Notes: generated from the letters alone by a model not told the origin. A stretch of 64,000 bases of DNA from Streptomyces kronopolitis (GCF_014646275.1 NZ_BMND01000029.1:38740-102739); one strand, 5' to 3'; numbered from the stretch's first letter, positions 26,865-34,848 are shown. A program made the numbers and translations.

Positions 26865-27005
26865 CGGGCCAGCGTAAGAGGCAACCGGCGGCCGCACCCC
26901 TGTCGGGGGGCGGGTTTCGGCTGGGCCATCGGTCCTACGCCGCGCGGCCCGCGCGGGTGCTCCCGCTCCGCCCCCTCTCCCCCGCACGTGGGGCAAGCTG
27001 GGGGC

Positions 27006-27869
27006 ATGCCGCACTTCCGTACGTACGACGACGCCGAGCTCCACTACCGCCTGCTCGGCCCGGCCGACTCGCCCCTGCCGCCCCTGGTCTGCCTGGCCGG
27101 CGGGCCCGGCCGGGACGCCGAGTACCTGGGCGACCTCGGCGGGCTGGCCGCCCACCGGCAGCTGATCATCCCGGACAGCCGTGGCACCGGCGCCTCCCCC
27201 GCCGCCGACGACCCCTCCCGCTACGCCTTCCCGCAGCTCGCCCAGGACCTCGAAGCCCTCCGCGCCCACCTGGGCCTGGAGCGCTTCGCGCTGCTCGCGC
27301 ACGACGCCGGGGCCGCGGTCGCGCAGGCGTACGCGGCGAGCCACCCCCAGCGGCTGACCCGGCTGGTCCTGGTCTGCCCCGGCTCCCGGCTCCAGGGCGA
27401 ACTCCCCGAGGACGCCCGGGAGATCTTCGAGGCACGCGCTCACGAGGACTGGTGGCCCGAGGCCTCGGTCGCGGTCCAGCAGCTCACCGCGGCCTCCGAC
27501 ATGGGCGAGGTACGGGAGCTGCTGTTCGCCGCCGCGCCCCTCGCCTACGGCCGCTGGGACGAGCCCCAGCGGACCCACGCCGCCACGGAGGGCGCCCAGT
27601 TGGGCCCGGTCCCGCGGGCCGGCTTCTGGCAGGGCGTCGACGAACAGCTCCGCCTGGCCCTGCTGGCCGCCCTGCGCGAGGTGACCTGCCCGGTGCTGGT
27701 GCTCACCGGCGACCGCGACGCGGTGGCCGGCATGCGCGCCGGCGAGTTCGTCGCCGAGTCCTTCCCCGACGCCCGCGTACGCCCCCTGCACGAGGTCGGC
27801 CACTACCCCTGGGTCGACGAACCCGCCCTGTTCGCTCCGCTGGTGGAGGACTTCCTGCACACGACATGA
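27006..27869 (+). CDS. Alpha/beta hydrolase with Asp in the nucleophile position
   Basis: 287 residues of the alpha/beta-hydrolase fold. CLAGGPGRDAEYL resembles the oxyanion GGPG of proline iminopeptidase-type enzymes. The nucleophile elbow reads LLAHDAGAAVAQAYA, placing Asp where most members have Ser (G-x-S-x-G). The remaining triad members fit Asp in LTGDRDAV and His in VGHYPWVDEP. Asp nucleophiles are established for epoxide hydrolases and haloalkane dehalogenases, so the reaction may not be peptidase-like. The ATG at 27006 is preceded by GGGGCAAGCTGGGGGC. Confidence 0.85.
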   Translation: MPHFRTYDDAELHYRLLGPADSPLPPLVCLAGGPGRDAEYLGDLGGLAAHRQLIIPDSRGTGASPAADDPSRYAFPQLAQDLEALRAHLGLERFALLAHDAGAAVAQAYAASHPQRLTRLVLVCPGSRLQGELPEDAREIFEARAHEDWWPEASVAVQQLTAASDMGEVRELLFAAAPLAYGRWDEPQRTHAATEGAQLGPVPRAGFWQGVDEQLRLALLAALREVTCPVLVLTGDRDAVAGMRAGEFVAESFPDARVRPLHEVGHYPWVDEPALFAPLVEDFLHTT

Positions 27870-27920
27870 GGCGCGGGCGGCGTCCGGCCCCCCGTCCGCG
27901 GCGCGCCCGCATGAACCCCG

Positions 27921-27970
27921 CGTTGCGCCGTGTTGCTGCGTGTTGCCCCACGTTGCCCGGTGTTGCCCCG
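27921..27970 (+). repeat. Five 10-bp phased GTTGC repeats
   Basis: Five consecutive 10-base units, each with GTTGC in the same place (27922, 27932, 27942, 27952, 27962), variants of CGTTGCNNNG/TGTTGCNNNN. They end 82 bases upstream of the tRNA-Cys. The spacing equals one turn of B-DNA, so the cores would lie on one face. Confidence 0.8.
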
Positions 27971-28051
27971 CATGACAGCTCCATGGCGCCCCGCCCCGCA
28001 CCCTTGCCGACCGCCCCGCCCCGCCGCCTACAGTCGGGACCAGCACAACCC

Positions 28052-28126
28052 GGCCGTGTGCCCGAGTGGTTCAGGGGCTCGCCTGCAAAGCGAGTGACGT
28101 GGGTTCGAATCCCGCCACGGCCTCCA
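28052..28126 (+). tRNA. tRNA-Cys (GCA)
   Basis: Acceptor GGCCGTG pairs perfectly with CACGGCC; anticodon stem CTCGC/GCGAG encloses loop CTGCAAA, giving anticodon GCA (cysteine). The T arm is GTGGG-TTCGAAT-CCCGC with one G:U pair. The discriminator base is T, and CCA is encoded at 28124-28126. No integrase or phage gene adjoins it. Confidence 0.96.
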
Positions 28127-28234
28127 GGCACCGCAGGAGCGTGTGCCGTGCACGCCGGTGGTGTGCGAGGCCCGGGGGCGGCCCCAACAAGCGTGGGGAC
28201 CGCCCCCGGGTCGTGCCGTTTGCGGCTCCGGCCC

Positions 28235-30562
28235 CTACTGCTGCACGGTCTGTGCCACCGCCGCCTGCGGGCGGATCGGGAGGCGGCCGATGGGGCGGCC
28301 GGTGGCGGCGCGGACCGCGGAGGCCACGGCGGCCGGTGAGGTGACGACCGGGACCGCGCTGGCGGGCTTGGCGCCGAAGGGGGCCACCACGTCCCGCTCC
28401 TCGACGAGTTTGACGATGCGGATGTCCGGGGCGTCCAGGGCGGTCGGCAGGGCGTAGCCGGTCAGGTCGGGATGGCGGACCTGGCCGCGGGCGGTCCGCA
28501 GGTTCTCCATCAGCGCCGCGCCCAGGCCCTGGGTGACGCCGGCCTCGATACGGGCCCGCAGCTGGCGGGGGTTGAGCACCCGGCCCACGTCCTGGGCCAC
28601 GGTCATCTCCACCACCCGGATGGTGCCCAGCTCGATGTCGACATCGGCGACGCAGCGGATCGCGCAGAAGGCGATCCCGACGAACGCGTCGCCCTGGCCG
28701 CTCTCGTCCAGCGGTTCGCTGGGGTGCGGGCGGCACTGGGCGGTGGCCCACAGCTCCTTGCCGTCCAGCGCCTCGGCGACGGTGGTGCTGAGCACCCCGT
28801 CGTACGAGGTGATCTTGCCGTCGTTGATCTGCAGCAGCTCGGTGGACATGCCGAACTTGTGAGCCAGCGGCTGGAGGAGCTGGGTGCGGACCATCTTCGC
28901 GGCGCGCTCGACGGCACCGCCGGAGACCCAGGTGTGCCGGCCGTGGCAGGCCGGGCCGGCCGGCGGCTGGTCGGTGTCGACGGGTGCGATATGCACCTCC
29001 TGGACGCCGAGCGTCTCCTGCACGATCTGCCGCGCCAGGGTGGAGAACCCCGAACCGGTCTCGACGGCGGCGCAGATGACGGTGGCGACCGAGCCGCTGA
29101 CCTTGACGGTGGCGGTGGAGACCTCGTCGGTGCCCTCCGCGCCGAGCATGTGCACCATGCCCAGGCCGTAGCCGACGCCGCGGCGCACCGCGCCCGGCTC
29201 CCCCGCGCCCTCCGGTCCGCCCGGCAGCAGCCACTCCGCTTCGGGCGCGTCCTTGGGCAGCTCGGGAAGCGGCGCCTCCTTGACGGCGCGCAGGAGTTCG
29301 GCCACCGGGGCCGGGCAGGTCACCGTCTGCCCCGTGGGCAGCAGATCGCCGGTGGCCATGACGTTGCGCAGCCGGATCTCGTCGGGCTCCAGGCCCAGCC
29401 GGGCGGCCAGCTTGTCCATCTGGCCCTCGTAGGCGGCGCAGACCTGCATCGCGCCCTCGCCGCGGACATGGCCGGACGGCGGGTTGTTGGTGCGCACCGC
29501 CCAGCCGTCGACGACGGCGTGCGGGACGACGTACGGGCCGCAGGAGAAGGAGACGGCGGCGGCCAGGGCGTCGGCGGAGGTGTCCGCGTAGGCCCCGGCG
29601 TCCATCAGGATCTGCGCCTCCACCTTGACCAGCTTGCCGTCGGCGTCCGCGTGGTGGCGGTAGCGCAGCAGCGTGGGGTGGCGGTGGGCGTGGGTGAGGA
29701 AGGACTCCTCGCGGGTGGCGGCGAGCTTGACGGGGCAGCCGGTGCGCAGCGCCAGCAGGCCGAGCGCGAGCGAGACGCCGGGGTCCTCGCGGTCGGCGGT
29801 GGCGCCGGGGACGCCGGTGACCACGACCTTGACCTGTTCCGGTGCGAGGCCGAAGGAGGCGGCGGCCAGGTCGCGGTCGGTGTGCGGATCGGTGGAGGCG
29901 GTGTAGATCTCCACGCCGCCGTCGGGGCGCGGCACCGCGAGTCCGGCCTCGGCCCCGATGGGCGCCGGGTCCTGGCGGCCGATCCGGTAGAGCCCCTCGA
30001 CCATCACCTCGCCCATGGCGTCGGCGTCGCCGAAGCGGAGCGGGATGTGCCGGATGAGGTTGCCGTCCGGGTGCAGCGGCTCGGCCTCGAAGGCCAGTTG
30101 GGGGTCGGTGACCGCGTCCAGGACCTCGTACTCGACGGCGATGGCGGCGGCGGCCAGCCGCGCGGTGTCGGGGTGGTCGGCGGCCACCGCGGCGATCGGC
30201 TCGCCGTGGTGGCGGACCTCGTCCTTGGCGAACACCGGGCGGTCGGTGGTGCCCCGGCCGTGCGCGGCGTCGCCGGGGACGTCCTCGTGCGTGACGATGA
30301 CGCGGACGCCCGGCATCTCCACGGCGTGCTTGGTGTCGATGGACAGGATCCGGGCGCGCGGGTGCGGGGAGCGCAGCACCGCGGCCCACAGCAGCCCCTC
30401 GGCCCACAGGTCGGCGGCGTACGGGAAGGTGCCCTCGGTCTTCGCCGCGGCGTCCGTGGACGGCAGGGAGACGCCCAGGCCGTGCGGCGGCTCCTCGGGG
30501 ATCCGGACGCCCGCCGCAGGGGTCGCGGTGACGGCACCCGCGCCATCGGACGTGCCACTCAT
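28235..30562 (-). CDS. Xanthine dehydrogenase family molybdopterin-binding (large) subunit
   Basis: 775 residues, with the aldehyde oxidase a/b hammerhead (KTEGTFPYAADLWAEGLLWAAV) followed by the molybdopterin-binding region. The usual cofactor motifs are altered. Where the family has GGxFGGKE/RE this protein has PGATADREDPG, and the RGFGGPQ loop is RGEGAMQVCAAYE. The C-terminal GxGE glutamate (base catalyst in xanthine dehydrogenase and CO dehydrogenase) is absent from FGAKPASAVPVVTSPAA. The ATG overlaps the stop of the FeS subunit (ATGA). It is the last gene of the FAD-FeS-Mo operon. Substrate unknown; activity in doubt. Confidence 0.85.
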   Translation of the reverse strand: MSGTSDGAGAVTATPAAGVRIPEEPPHGLGVSLPSTDAAAKTEGTFPYAADLWAEGLLWAAVLRSPHPRARILSIDTKHAVEMPGVRVIVTHEDVPGDAAHGRGTTDRPVFAKDEVRHHGEPIAAVAADHPDTARLAAAAIAVEYEVLDAVTDPQLAFEAEPLHPDGNLIRHIPLRFGDADAMGEVMVEGLYRIGRQDPAPIGAEAGLAVPRPDGGVEIYTASTDPHTDRDLAAASFGLAPEQVKVVVTGVPGATADREDPGVSLALGLLALRTGCPVKLAATREESFLTHAHRHPTLLRYRHHADADGKLVKVEAQILMDAGAYADTSADALAAAVSFSCGPYVVPHAVVDGWAVRTNNPPSGHVRGEGAMQVCAAYEGQMDKLAARLGLEPDEIRLRNVMATGDLLPTGQTVTCPAPVAELLRAVKEAPLPELPKDAPEAEWLLPGGPEGAGEPGAVRRGVGYGLGMVHMLGAEGTDEVSTATVKVSGSVATVICAAVETGSGFSTLARQIVQETLGVQEVHIAPVDTDQPPAGPACHGRHTWVSGGAVERAAKMVRTQLLQPLAHKFGMSTELLQINDGKITSYDGVLSTTVAEALDGKELWATAQCRPHPSEPLDESGQGDAFVGIAFCAIRCVADVDIELGTIRVVEMTVAQDVGRVLNPRQLRARIEAGVTQGLGAALMENLRTARGQVRHPDLTGYALPTALDAPDIRIVKLVEERDVVAPFGAKPASAVPVVTSPAAVASAVRAATGRPIGRLPIRPQAAVAQTVQQ

Positions 30563-32646
30563 GCCGAGCCTCCCGAGTGCGGATCCTGGTGGTGCGGGGC
30601 GTGGCCCGTGGGGTCGGCGGGGCCCGCCTGGTGGGGGATGCGGGCGGTGTCCGCCGGTGCGTCCCCGCCGGTCTCGTCGTCCGCGGCCTCGGCGCGGGCC
30701 TTGACGACCTCCTCGACGGCGTCCAGCACTCCCCGGTAGCCGGAGCAGCGGCAGAGGTTGCCGCACAGCGCCTTGCGGGTCTCCAGCTCGCTGGGGGCGT
30801 GGTTGCCCTCCAGGAGGTCGTGGACGGTCATGGCCATCCCCGGTACGCAGAAGCCGCACTGGACCGCGCCGGAGGCGGCGAGCGCGCGCTGGACGTCGGA
30901 GGGCACACCGTTCTCCGCGAGGCCCTCGACGGTACGGACCTCGCTGCCGGCCGTGGTGGCGGCGGGCACCAGGCAGGACGCCACCAGCCGGCCGTCGACC
31001 TGGACCGAGCACGCCCCGCACTCGCCCTGTGAGCAGCCGTCCTTGGCGCCGGCCAGGCCGAGGCGCTCGCGCAGGACGTAGAGCAGCGACTCGCCGATCC
31101 AGGCGTCGGTGACCGGCCGGTCGATGCCGTTCACTCGCAGGACGAAGGAGGCGGCGGGGTGTTCGTCCTGGGGGTCGTGGGACTCCTGGACGTCGTGGGA
31201 TGCATGGGATTCGTGGGAGTCGGGGCCGGGGTCCGGCACCGGGGCGGCGGGGGCCACGGCGACGGCGTCGGCGGCGGGGTGTCCTTCGCCGGTGGTCGCG
31301 TCGGTGGTGCCGTCCGTGGTGCGGTCGTCCGCCGCGGGGGCCTCGCCGGTGGCGGCGCCGTCCTCCGCGTCCGCGCGGTCGTCGGGCTCCGGGTGGGCGC
31401 CGGGCCGCGCGACGGCCTCGGCGGGCTCCTGAGGGGCGTCCTGCGCCGTGCCGCCGTCCCCGGGCGCGGCGGACCCGGCGGGGGCGAACTCGGCCGGATC
31501 CCGCGGGGGTTCGCCGTCGGCCTCCGGGGCGGGCCATCCGCCCGTGCCGGGCATGTCGGGCATGTCGGCTGCCACGTCGGGCCGTTCGGCGGCCTCCTGG
31601 CGCTGCGGCGCCGCGTCCGGCGGCTCCGGCGCCTCGGCGGCCGGCGGCCCGGGGGCCAGCGCGTCGGCCGGCAGCGACCAGTGCCCGGTCGCCTCGCCGG
31701 CCGCGGGGCGCAGGTCGCCGCCCGTCGCGTACGGGTCGCCGCCGCCGGGGAGTTCGGGCTCGGCGCCGTGGCCGGCGAGGCCGCGCTCGCGGGCGTACGG
31801 GTCGCCCGCGGGGACGCCGTAGGGGTCGTGTGGCTCCGCGCCGTGCGCGGGCTCCTGCGGCGGCGCGGGGTGCGCCGCCGTGCCGTGCGCGGCGTCCGCA
31901 CCGGTGGTGAAGTTCCAGTGGCCGGTCCGGCCGGCCTCCTCGGCCTCCGCCGGATTGCCGGTCCCGTCGTACCCGCCCGGGTACCCGCCGCCCTGGTAGC
32001 CGGTGGCGCTCCCGGCCCCCGGATGCCCCGGATGAACCGGGTGACCCGGATGGCCATGGACGCCCTGATAGCCGCCGGAATGCCCCGTGTGCCCCGTGAA
32101 CTCGTCGTCGCCGAGCAGGTATTCGCCGGACTCCTCCGGCCCGTCGTCCGCCGCAGCGGGGACCGACCAGGTCCCCGTGCCGCCCGCCTCGGGGCTGCCC
32201 GCGACGGGCCAGTCCACCCGCTCGCCCCACGGCGGGGCCGCCTCGGGGGCGCCGCTGTGGTACGCCGCGGAGTGGCCCTGGTGGGCGGCCTGTTCGTGGG
32301 CCGGGTAGCCGGCGGACGGGTCGGCGTAGCCGGCCGAGGGGTCCGCGAAGGGCATCGTCCACTGGCCGGTGGCGGCCGGGTCGTCGCCCGCGGCCGGGGC
32401 CGGGGGCCGGCCGGCGTGCGGGGTGAAGGAGGACGGCGGGGTGTAGCCGTGGCCGGGGGCGGCCAGCGGTTCGGTGCCCGGGCTGCCGTACTGGGGCGCC
32501 CTGCCTTCGTAGATCCCGCTGGTGAAGCCCTCCGGGAGCTGGACGAAGGCGGTCGCCTCCGACTCGTACTCGCCGCCCTGGGGCAGCGGCTGCCAGCCCT
32601 GTTCGGGATGCGGCTGGTACGGATGGCGGTTGTCGGCGTCACTCAT
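30559..32646 (-). CDS. (2Fe-2S)-binding subunit with very long disordered N-terminus
   Basis: 695 residues, against about 160 for an ordinary XDH/CODH small subunit. The conventional subunit begins near residue 500 (FVLRVNGIDRPVTDAWIGES). Cluster 1 ligands are in CSQGECGACSV (Cys538, 543, 546) plus Cys558; cluster 2 ligands are CGFC (597, 600) and CRC (632, 634). Residues 1-499 are Pro/Gly/Glu/Ala/His-rich, with a TGxW tetrad at residues 93, 157, 241, 320 and 368 and MPDMPG- and HPGHP-type repeats. The ATG at 32646 starts MSDADNRHPYQPH. Both ends overlap neighbours by ATGA. Confidence 0.88.
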   Translation of the reverse strand: MSDADNRHPYQPHPEQGWQPLPQGGEYESEATAFVQLPEGFTSGIYEGRAPQYGSPGTEPLAAPGHGYTPPSSFTPHAGRPPAPAAGDDPAATGQWTMPFADPSAGYADPSAGYPAHEQAAHQGHSAAYHSGAPEAAPPWGERVDWPVAGSPEAGGTGTWSVPAAADDGPEESGEYLLGDDEFTGHTGHSGGYQGVHGHPGHPVHPGHPGAGSATGYQGGGYPGGYDGTGNPAEAEEAGRTGHWNFTTGADAAHGTAAHPAPPQEPAHGAEPHDPYGVPAGDPYARERGLAGHGAEPELPGGGDPYATGGDLRPAAGEATGHWSLPADALAPGPPAAEAPEPPDAAPQRQEAAERPDVAADMPDMPGTGGWPAPEADGEPPRDPAEFAPAGSAAPGDGGTAQDAPQEPAEAVARPGAHPEPDDRADAEDGAATGEAPAADDRTTDGTTDATTGEGHPAADAVAVAPAAPVPDPGPDSHESHASHDVQESHDPQDEHPAASFVLRVNGIDRPVTDAWIGESLLYVLRERLGLAGAKDGCSQGECGACSVQVDGRLVASCLVPAATTAGSEVRTVEGLAENGVPSDVQRALAASGAVQCGFCVPGMAMTVHDLLEGNHAPSELETRKALCGNLCRCSGYRGVLDAVEEVVKARAEAADDETGGDAPADTARIPHQAGPADPTGHAPHHQDPHSGGSA

Positions 32647-32723
32647 GCCGAGCCCTCGCTTCGCTCGGCCCCGCGTGCGCGGGGCGCGCACCTCTCCATG
32701 GTTCCCTCGCTGCGCCCACTCAT
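32643..32723 (-). CDS. Possible 26-codon ORF coupled to both neighbours
   Basis: Seen in sequence: ATG (32721-32723) overlaps the FAD-subunit stop as ATGA, and the TGA (32643-32645) overlaps the FeS-subunit ATG as ATGA. The encoded peptide is basic (contains MERCAPRARGAERSEGSA) and has no stop in between. An internal ATG at codon 9 has GAGGGAA upstream. It is too short for codon statistics. It may be a real coupling peptide, or only a spacer whose purine-rich GAGCGAAGCGAGGG forms the FeS-gene leader. Confidence 0.3.
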   Translation of the reverse strand: MSGRSEGTMERCAPRARGAERSEGSA

Positions 32724-33616
32724 GAGAGCGCCCTCCCCAGTGCACGGCGGGCCAGGGCCGCCACCGTACGGCGCAGGTGCAGTGCGGCCGGCGGCAGGCC
32801 GGCCGGCTCCGCACCGTCCTCGGACGGCGCCGGGTCGGGGATGCAGGCGGCGGCGACATAGTCACCGAACGCCGTCAGCGCCTCGGGCACCAGGCCCCGT
32901 TCACCGTCCCAGTCGATCAGCGAGGCCACCCACTGCTCGGCCTCCAGGGGGCGCAGCGGCATGGCGGCGACCGCGCCCACCGCGCAGCGCACCCCGCGCC
33001 GGGCCGGGTCCAGGACGAGCGCCACCGAGGCGGTGGCGCGGCCGGGGCCGGTGCGGCCGGTGGCCTTGAGGAAGGTCTGCGGGGCGTGCAGCAGCGGCAC
33101 CCGTACGAAGCCGACGAGTTCGCCCGGGGCGAGCATCTCGCGCCCGGCCAGCAGATGGCTGACCGGGATCTCCCGGCGGGCGCCCCCGGGCCCGGCGATG
33201 ATCACCGTGGCTTCGAGGGCGGCGAGCACCGGGAGGGTGTCGCCCGTGGGCGCGGAGGTCACGATGTTGCCGCCGAGCGTGCCGGCGTTGCGGATCTGCG
33301 GCGGGCCGGCGGCGCGGGCGGCCGCGGCCAGGCCGGGGATCAGCGCGGCGAAGTCGGGGCGCCCCATACGGGCGAGGGTCAGTCCGGCGCCGAGCAGGGC
33401 ATGGCCGTCCAGATACTGCCAACCGCGGATCTCGCTGATCCGGTTGAGGCCCACGAGAGCGGCGGGTCTGAGGTGTCCGGCGTTGACCGCCGCCATGAGA
33501 TCGGTGCCGCCCGCGACGGGCACGGCGGTGGGCATGGCGGTGAGCGCCGCCACCGCCTCGTCGAGCGAGGCCGGCAACGTCACCGTGTGCGACGCGTGCG
33601 GTGCGTGCGTGGTCAA
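32720..33616 (-). CDS. FAD-binding subunit, xanthine dehydrogenase/CO dehydrogenase M type
   Basis: 298 residues. The FAD domain shows VPVAGGTDLMAAVNAG, then PPQIRNAGTLGGNIVTSAPTGD, the two flavin-phosphate loops of the family; a C-terminal CO-dehydrogenase flavoprotein domain contains ATGRTGPGRATASVALVLD. It should pass electrons from the FeS clusters to NAD+ or oxygen. I chose the TTG at 33616 because AAGGGG lies 8 bases upstream; a GTG at 33676 lacks a ribosome binding site. First gene of the three-subunit operon; its stop overlaps a 26-codon ORF. Confidence 0.87.
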   Translation of the reverse strand: MTTHAPHASHTVTLPASLDEAVAALTAMPTAVPVAGGTDLMAAVNAGHLRPAALVGLNRISEIRGWQYLDGHALLGAGLTLARMGRPDFAALIPGLAAAARAAGPPQIRNAGTLGGNIVTSAPTGDTLPVLAALEATVIIAGPGGARREIPVSHLLAGREMLAPGELVGFVRVPLLHAPQTFLKATGRTGPGRATASVALVLDPARRGVRCAVGAVAAMPLRPLEAEQWVASLIDWDGERGLVPEALTAFGDYVAAACIPDPAPSEDGAEPAGLPPAALHLRRTVAALARRALGRALS

Positions 33617-33761
33617 GCCAGCTGCCCCTTCCCCGGTGTCCCGGCAGTTCCGCTCCGCCGTACGGTACGTGCTCACGGCCCGGACGTGGCAACTCTGGCA
33701 CATCTTCCCGGACCCTCGGCGCGAGGGTCCGCGAAGCGGCGGCCGGTCCCCGGGCGGAGTG

Positions 33762-33868
33762 CTTGTCGCTCTTGTCGCGCTTGTTCGTGTTGCTCTTGCT
33801 GCTCTGGTCGTTCTCGCTGCACTCGCCGTTCTCGTCGCCCTGGCCGTTCTCGTCGCCCTCGTCCGGTC
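33762..33868. repeat. Low-complexity strand-skewed tract
   Basis: A pyrimidine-rich + strand built from CTCGTCGCCCTGGCCGTT-like units. Read on the minus strand, one frame gives Asp/Glu/Asn/Gly/Lys/Ser-only peptide (DEGDENGQGDENGECSEND) with every third base G or C for about 37 codons; the + strand frame gives a Leu/Val/Ala helix. Neither is part of a gene I can support. Confidence 0.5.
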
Positions 33869-34300
33869 CTGTCCGCCACCGACGGTACGGGCACTGCGAT
33901 GTGGCACGTCGGGGACGGCGTCCGGCCGATGCGGCGGGACGCGCCCGCCGGCTACAGCGGTGCTCGGCACGGCGGTGCCGGGGGGAGGACCGCCGTGCCG
34001 CACCACCGTCCCAGGGTCCGGCCGCCCGGGCGCCCTCCTTGCACCGGGGCTCACACGTTTGGGGGCGCCCCGTCGATCGGGCGTCCGAGGACTCCGGGGC
34101 GTTTCCGCCGGAGGAATGCCAGGGGAAGGGGGCCGCCGGGCGGGCGGTGGCCGACGCCGGGGCTCATACGGGGAGGCGTCCTGACGGTGGTCCAGAACAG
34201 CTGCCGCTCGGGCCACATCGCCGCGTCGTGGCCGGATTTCGCGGCGGCGGCAGCGCCCCCGGGGCCGTAACTGCCGTGGTGGCGGAGGAGATTCACCTCG

Positions 34301-34346
34301 GAGAGCCGGGAACGGGCCGTGAGGAGAGCCGGGAACGGGCCGCGAG
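34301..34346. repeat. Two 23-bp tandem repeat copies
   Basis: 34301-34323 and 34324-34346 are adjacent copies of a 23-base unit beginning GAGAGCCGGGAACGGGCCG, differing at one base (T versus C at unit position 20). Intergenic; no function visible. Confidence 0.85.
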
Positions 34347-34554
34347 GAGGACCCTCACGGACCAACCGTGCGAGGTCCGAGAACGCCGAAGGGCCCGGTC
34401 CACGAGGGACCCGGGCCCGATTCACGCGGCGGGGCGGCACCGCCGTGCACGCGGCGGCGCCGTACGACGCCCGGCCAGACGGCGGTGTCCGCGGCGCGCC
34501 GGTCCGCCCGCGCTCACCCGCGCGCGAGCGGCCGCCGCCGGCCGGGAGTTGCGG

Positions 34555-34848
34555 CTACTTCTTGCCGCCGTCCTTGCCGCCCTTGTCCTTGTCGCCGCCG
34601 GCGCCCATGGACTCGAAGATCTCCTTGCACATGGGGCAGACCGGGTACTTCTTCGGGTCGCGGCCCGGGACCCAGACCTTCCCGCACAGCGCCACGACGG
34701 GCGTGCCGTCGAGCGCGCTCGCCATGATCTTGTCCTTCTGGACATAGTGGGCGAAGCGCTCGTGGTCGCCGTCGCCGTGCGACACCTGCGGTGTCGGCTC
34801 TACGAGGGTGCCCGTACCTGCCCCGCGCTCGGGCTCAACAGTGCTCAT
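34555..34848 (-). CDS. DUF3039 domain-containing protein
   Basis: 97 residues, matching the actinobacterial DUF3039 family. The core HERFAHYVQKDKIMASALDGTPVVALCGKVWVPGRDPKKYPVCPMC is conserved; the Cys in VALCGK plus CPMC suggest a zinc site. The C-terminus is a Lys/Gly/Asp tail (GGDKDKGGKDGGKK). Function is unknown. The ATG at 34848 (MSTVEPERG) is preferred over one three codons upstream. Confidence 0.85.
   Translation of the reverse strand: MSTVEPERGAGTGTLVEPTPQVSHGDGDHERFAHYVQKDKIMASALDGTPVVALCGKVWVPGRDPKKYPVCPMCKEIFESMGAGGDKDKGGKDGGKK

Larger units (their letters stand above)
33617..34554. other. 938-base gene-poor region upstream of the oxidoreductase operon
   Basis: No convincing gene. 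It holds the probable operon promoter near 33640-33700, a purine/pyrimidine-skewed low-complexity tract (33762-33868), a 2 x 23-base tandem repeat (34301-34346) and a hairpin GGGCCCGGTCC/GGACCCGGGCCC (34391-34418, one bulge) that could terminate the DUF3039 gene. A 129-codon minus-strand frame (34051-34440) exists but lacks a ribosome binding site and any recognisable domain. Confidence 0.5.

Noticed and set aside
28052..28126. Integration site for a mobile element at tRNA-Cys
   Set aside because: No integrase, excisionase or direct repeat of the tRNA 3' end in the flanks; neighbours are ordinary chromosomal genes.
28472..30739. 755-codon + strand frame opposite the Mo subunit
   Set aside because: Antisense shadow of a gene with clear family similarity; product has no recognisable motif.
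33617..33676. GTG start at 33676 for the FAD subunit
   Set aside because: No Shine-Dalgarno precedes it and the added 20 residues are unlike the family; the TTG at 33616 has AAGGGG at good spacing.
34051..34440. 129-codon minus-strand frame in the gene-poor region
   Set aside because: No ribosome binding site, no domain, Arg/Pro-rich composition typical of chance frames, and it spans the tandem repeat.
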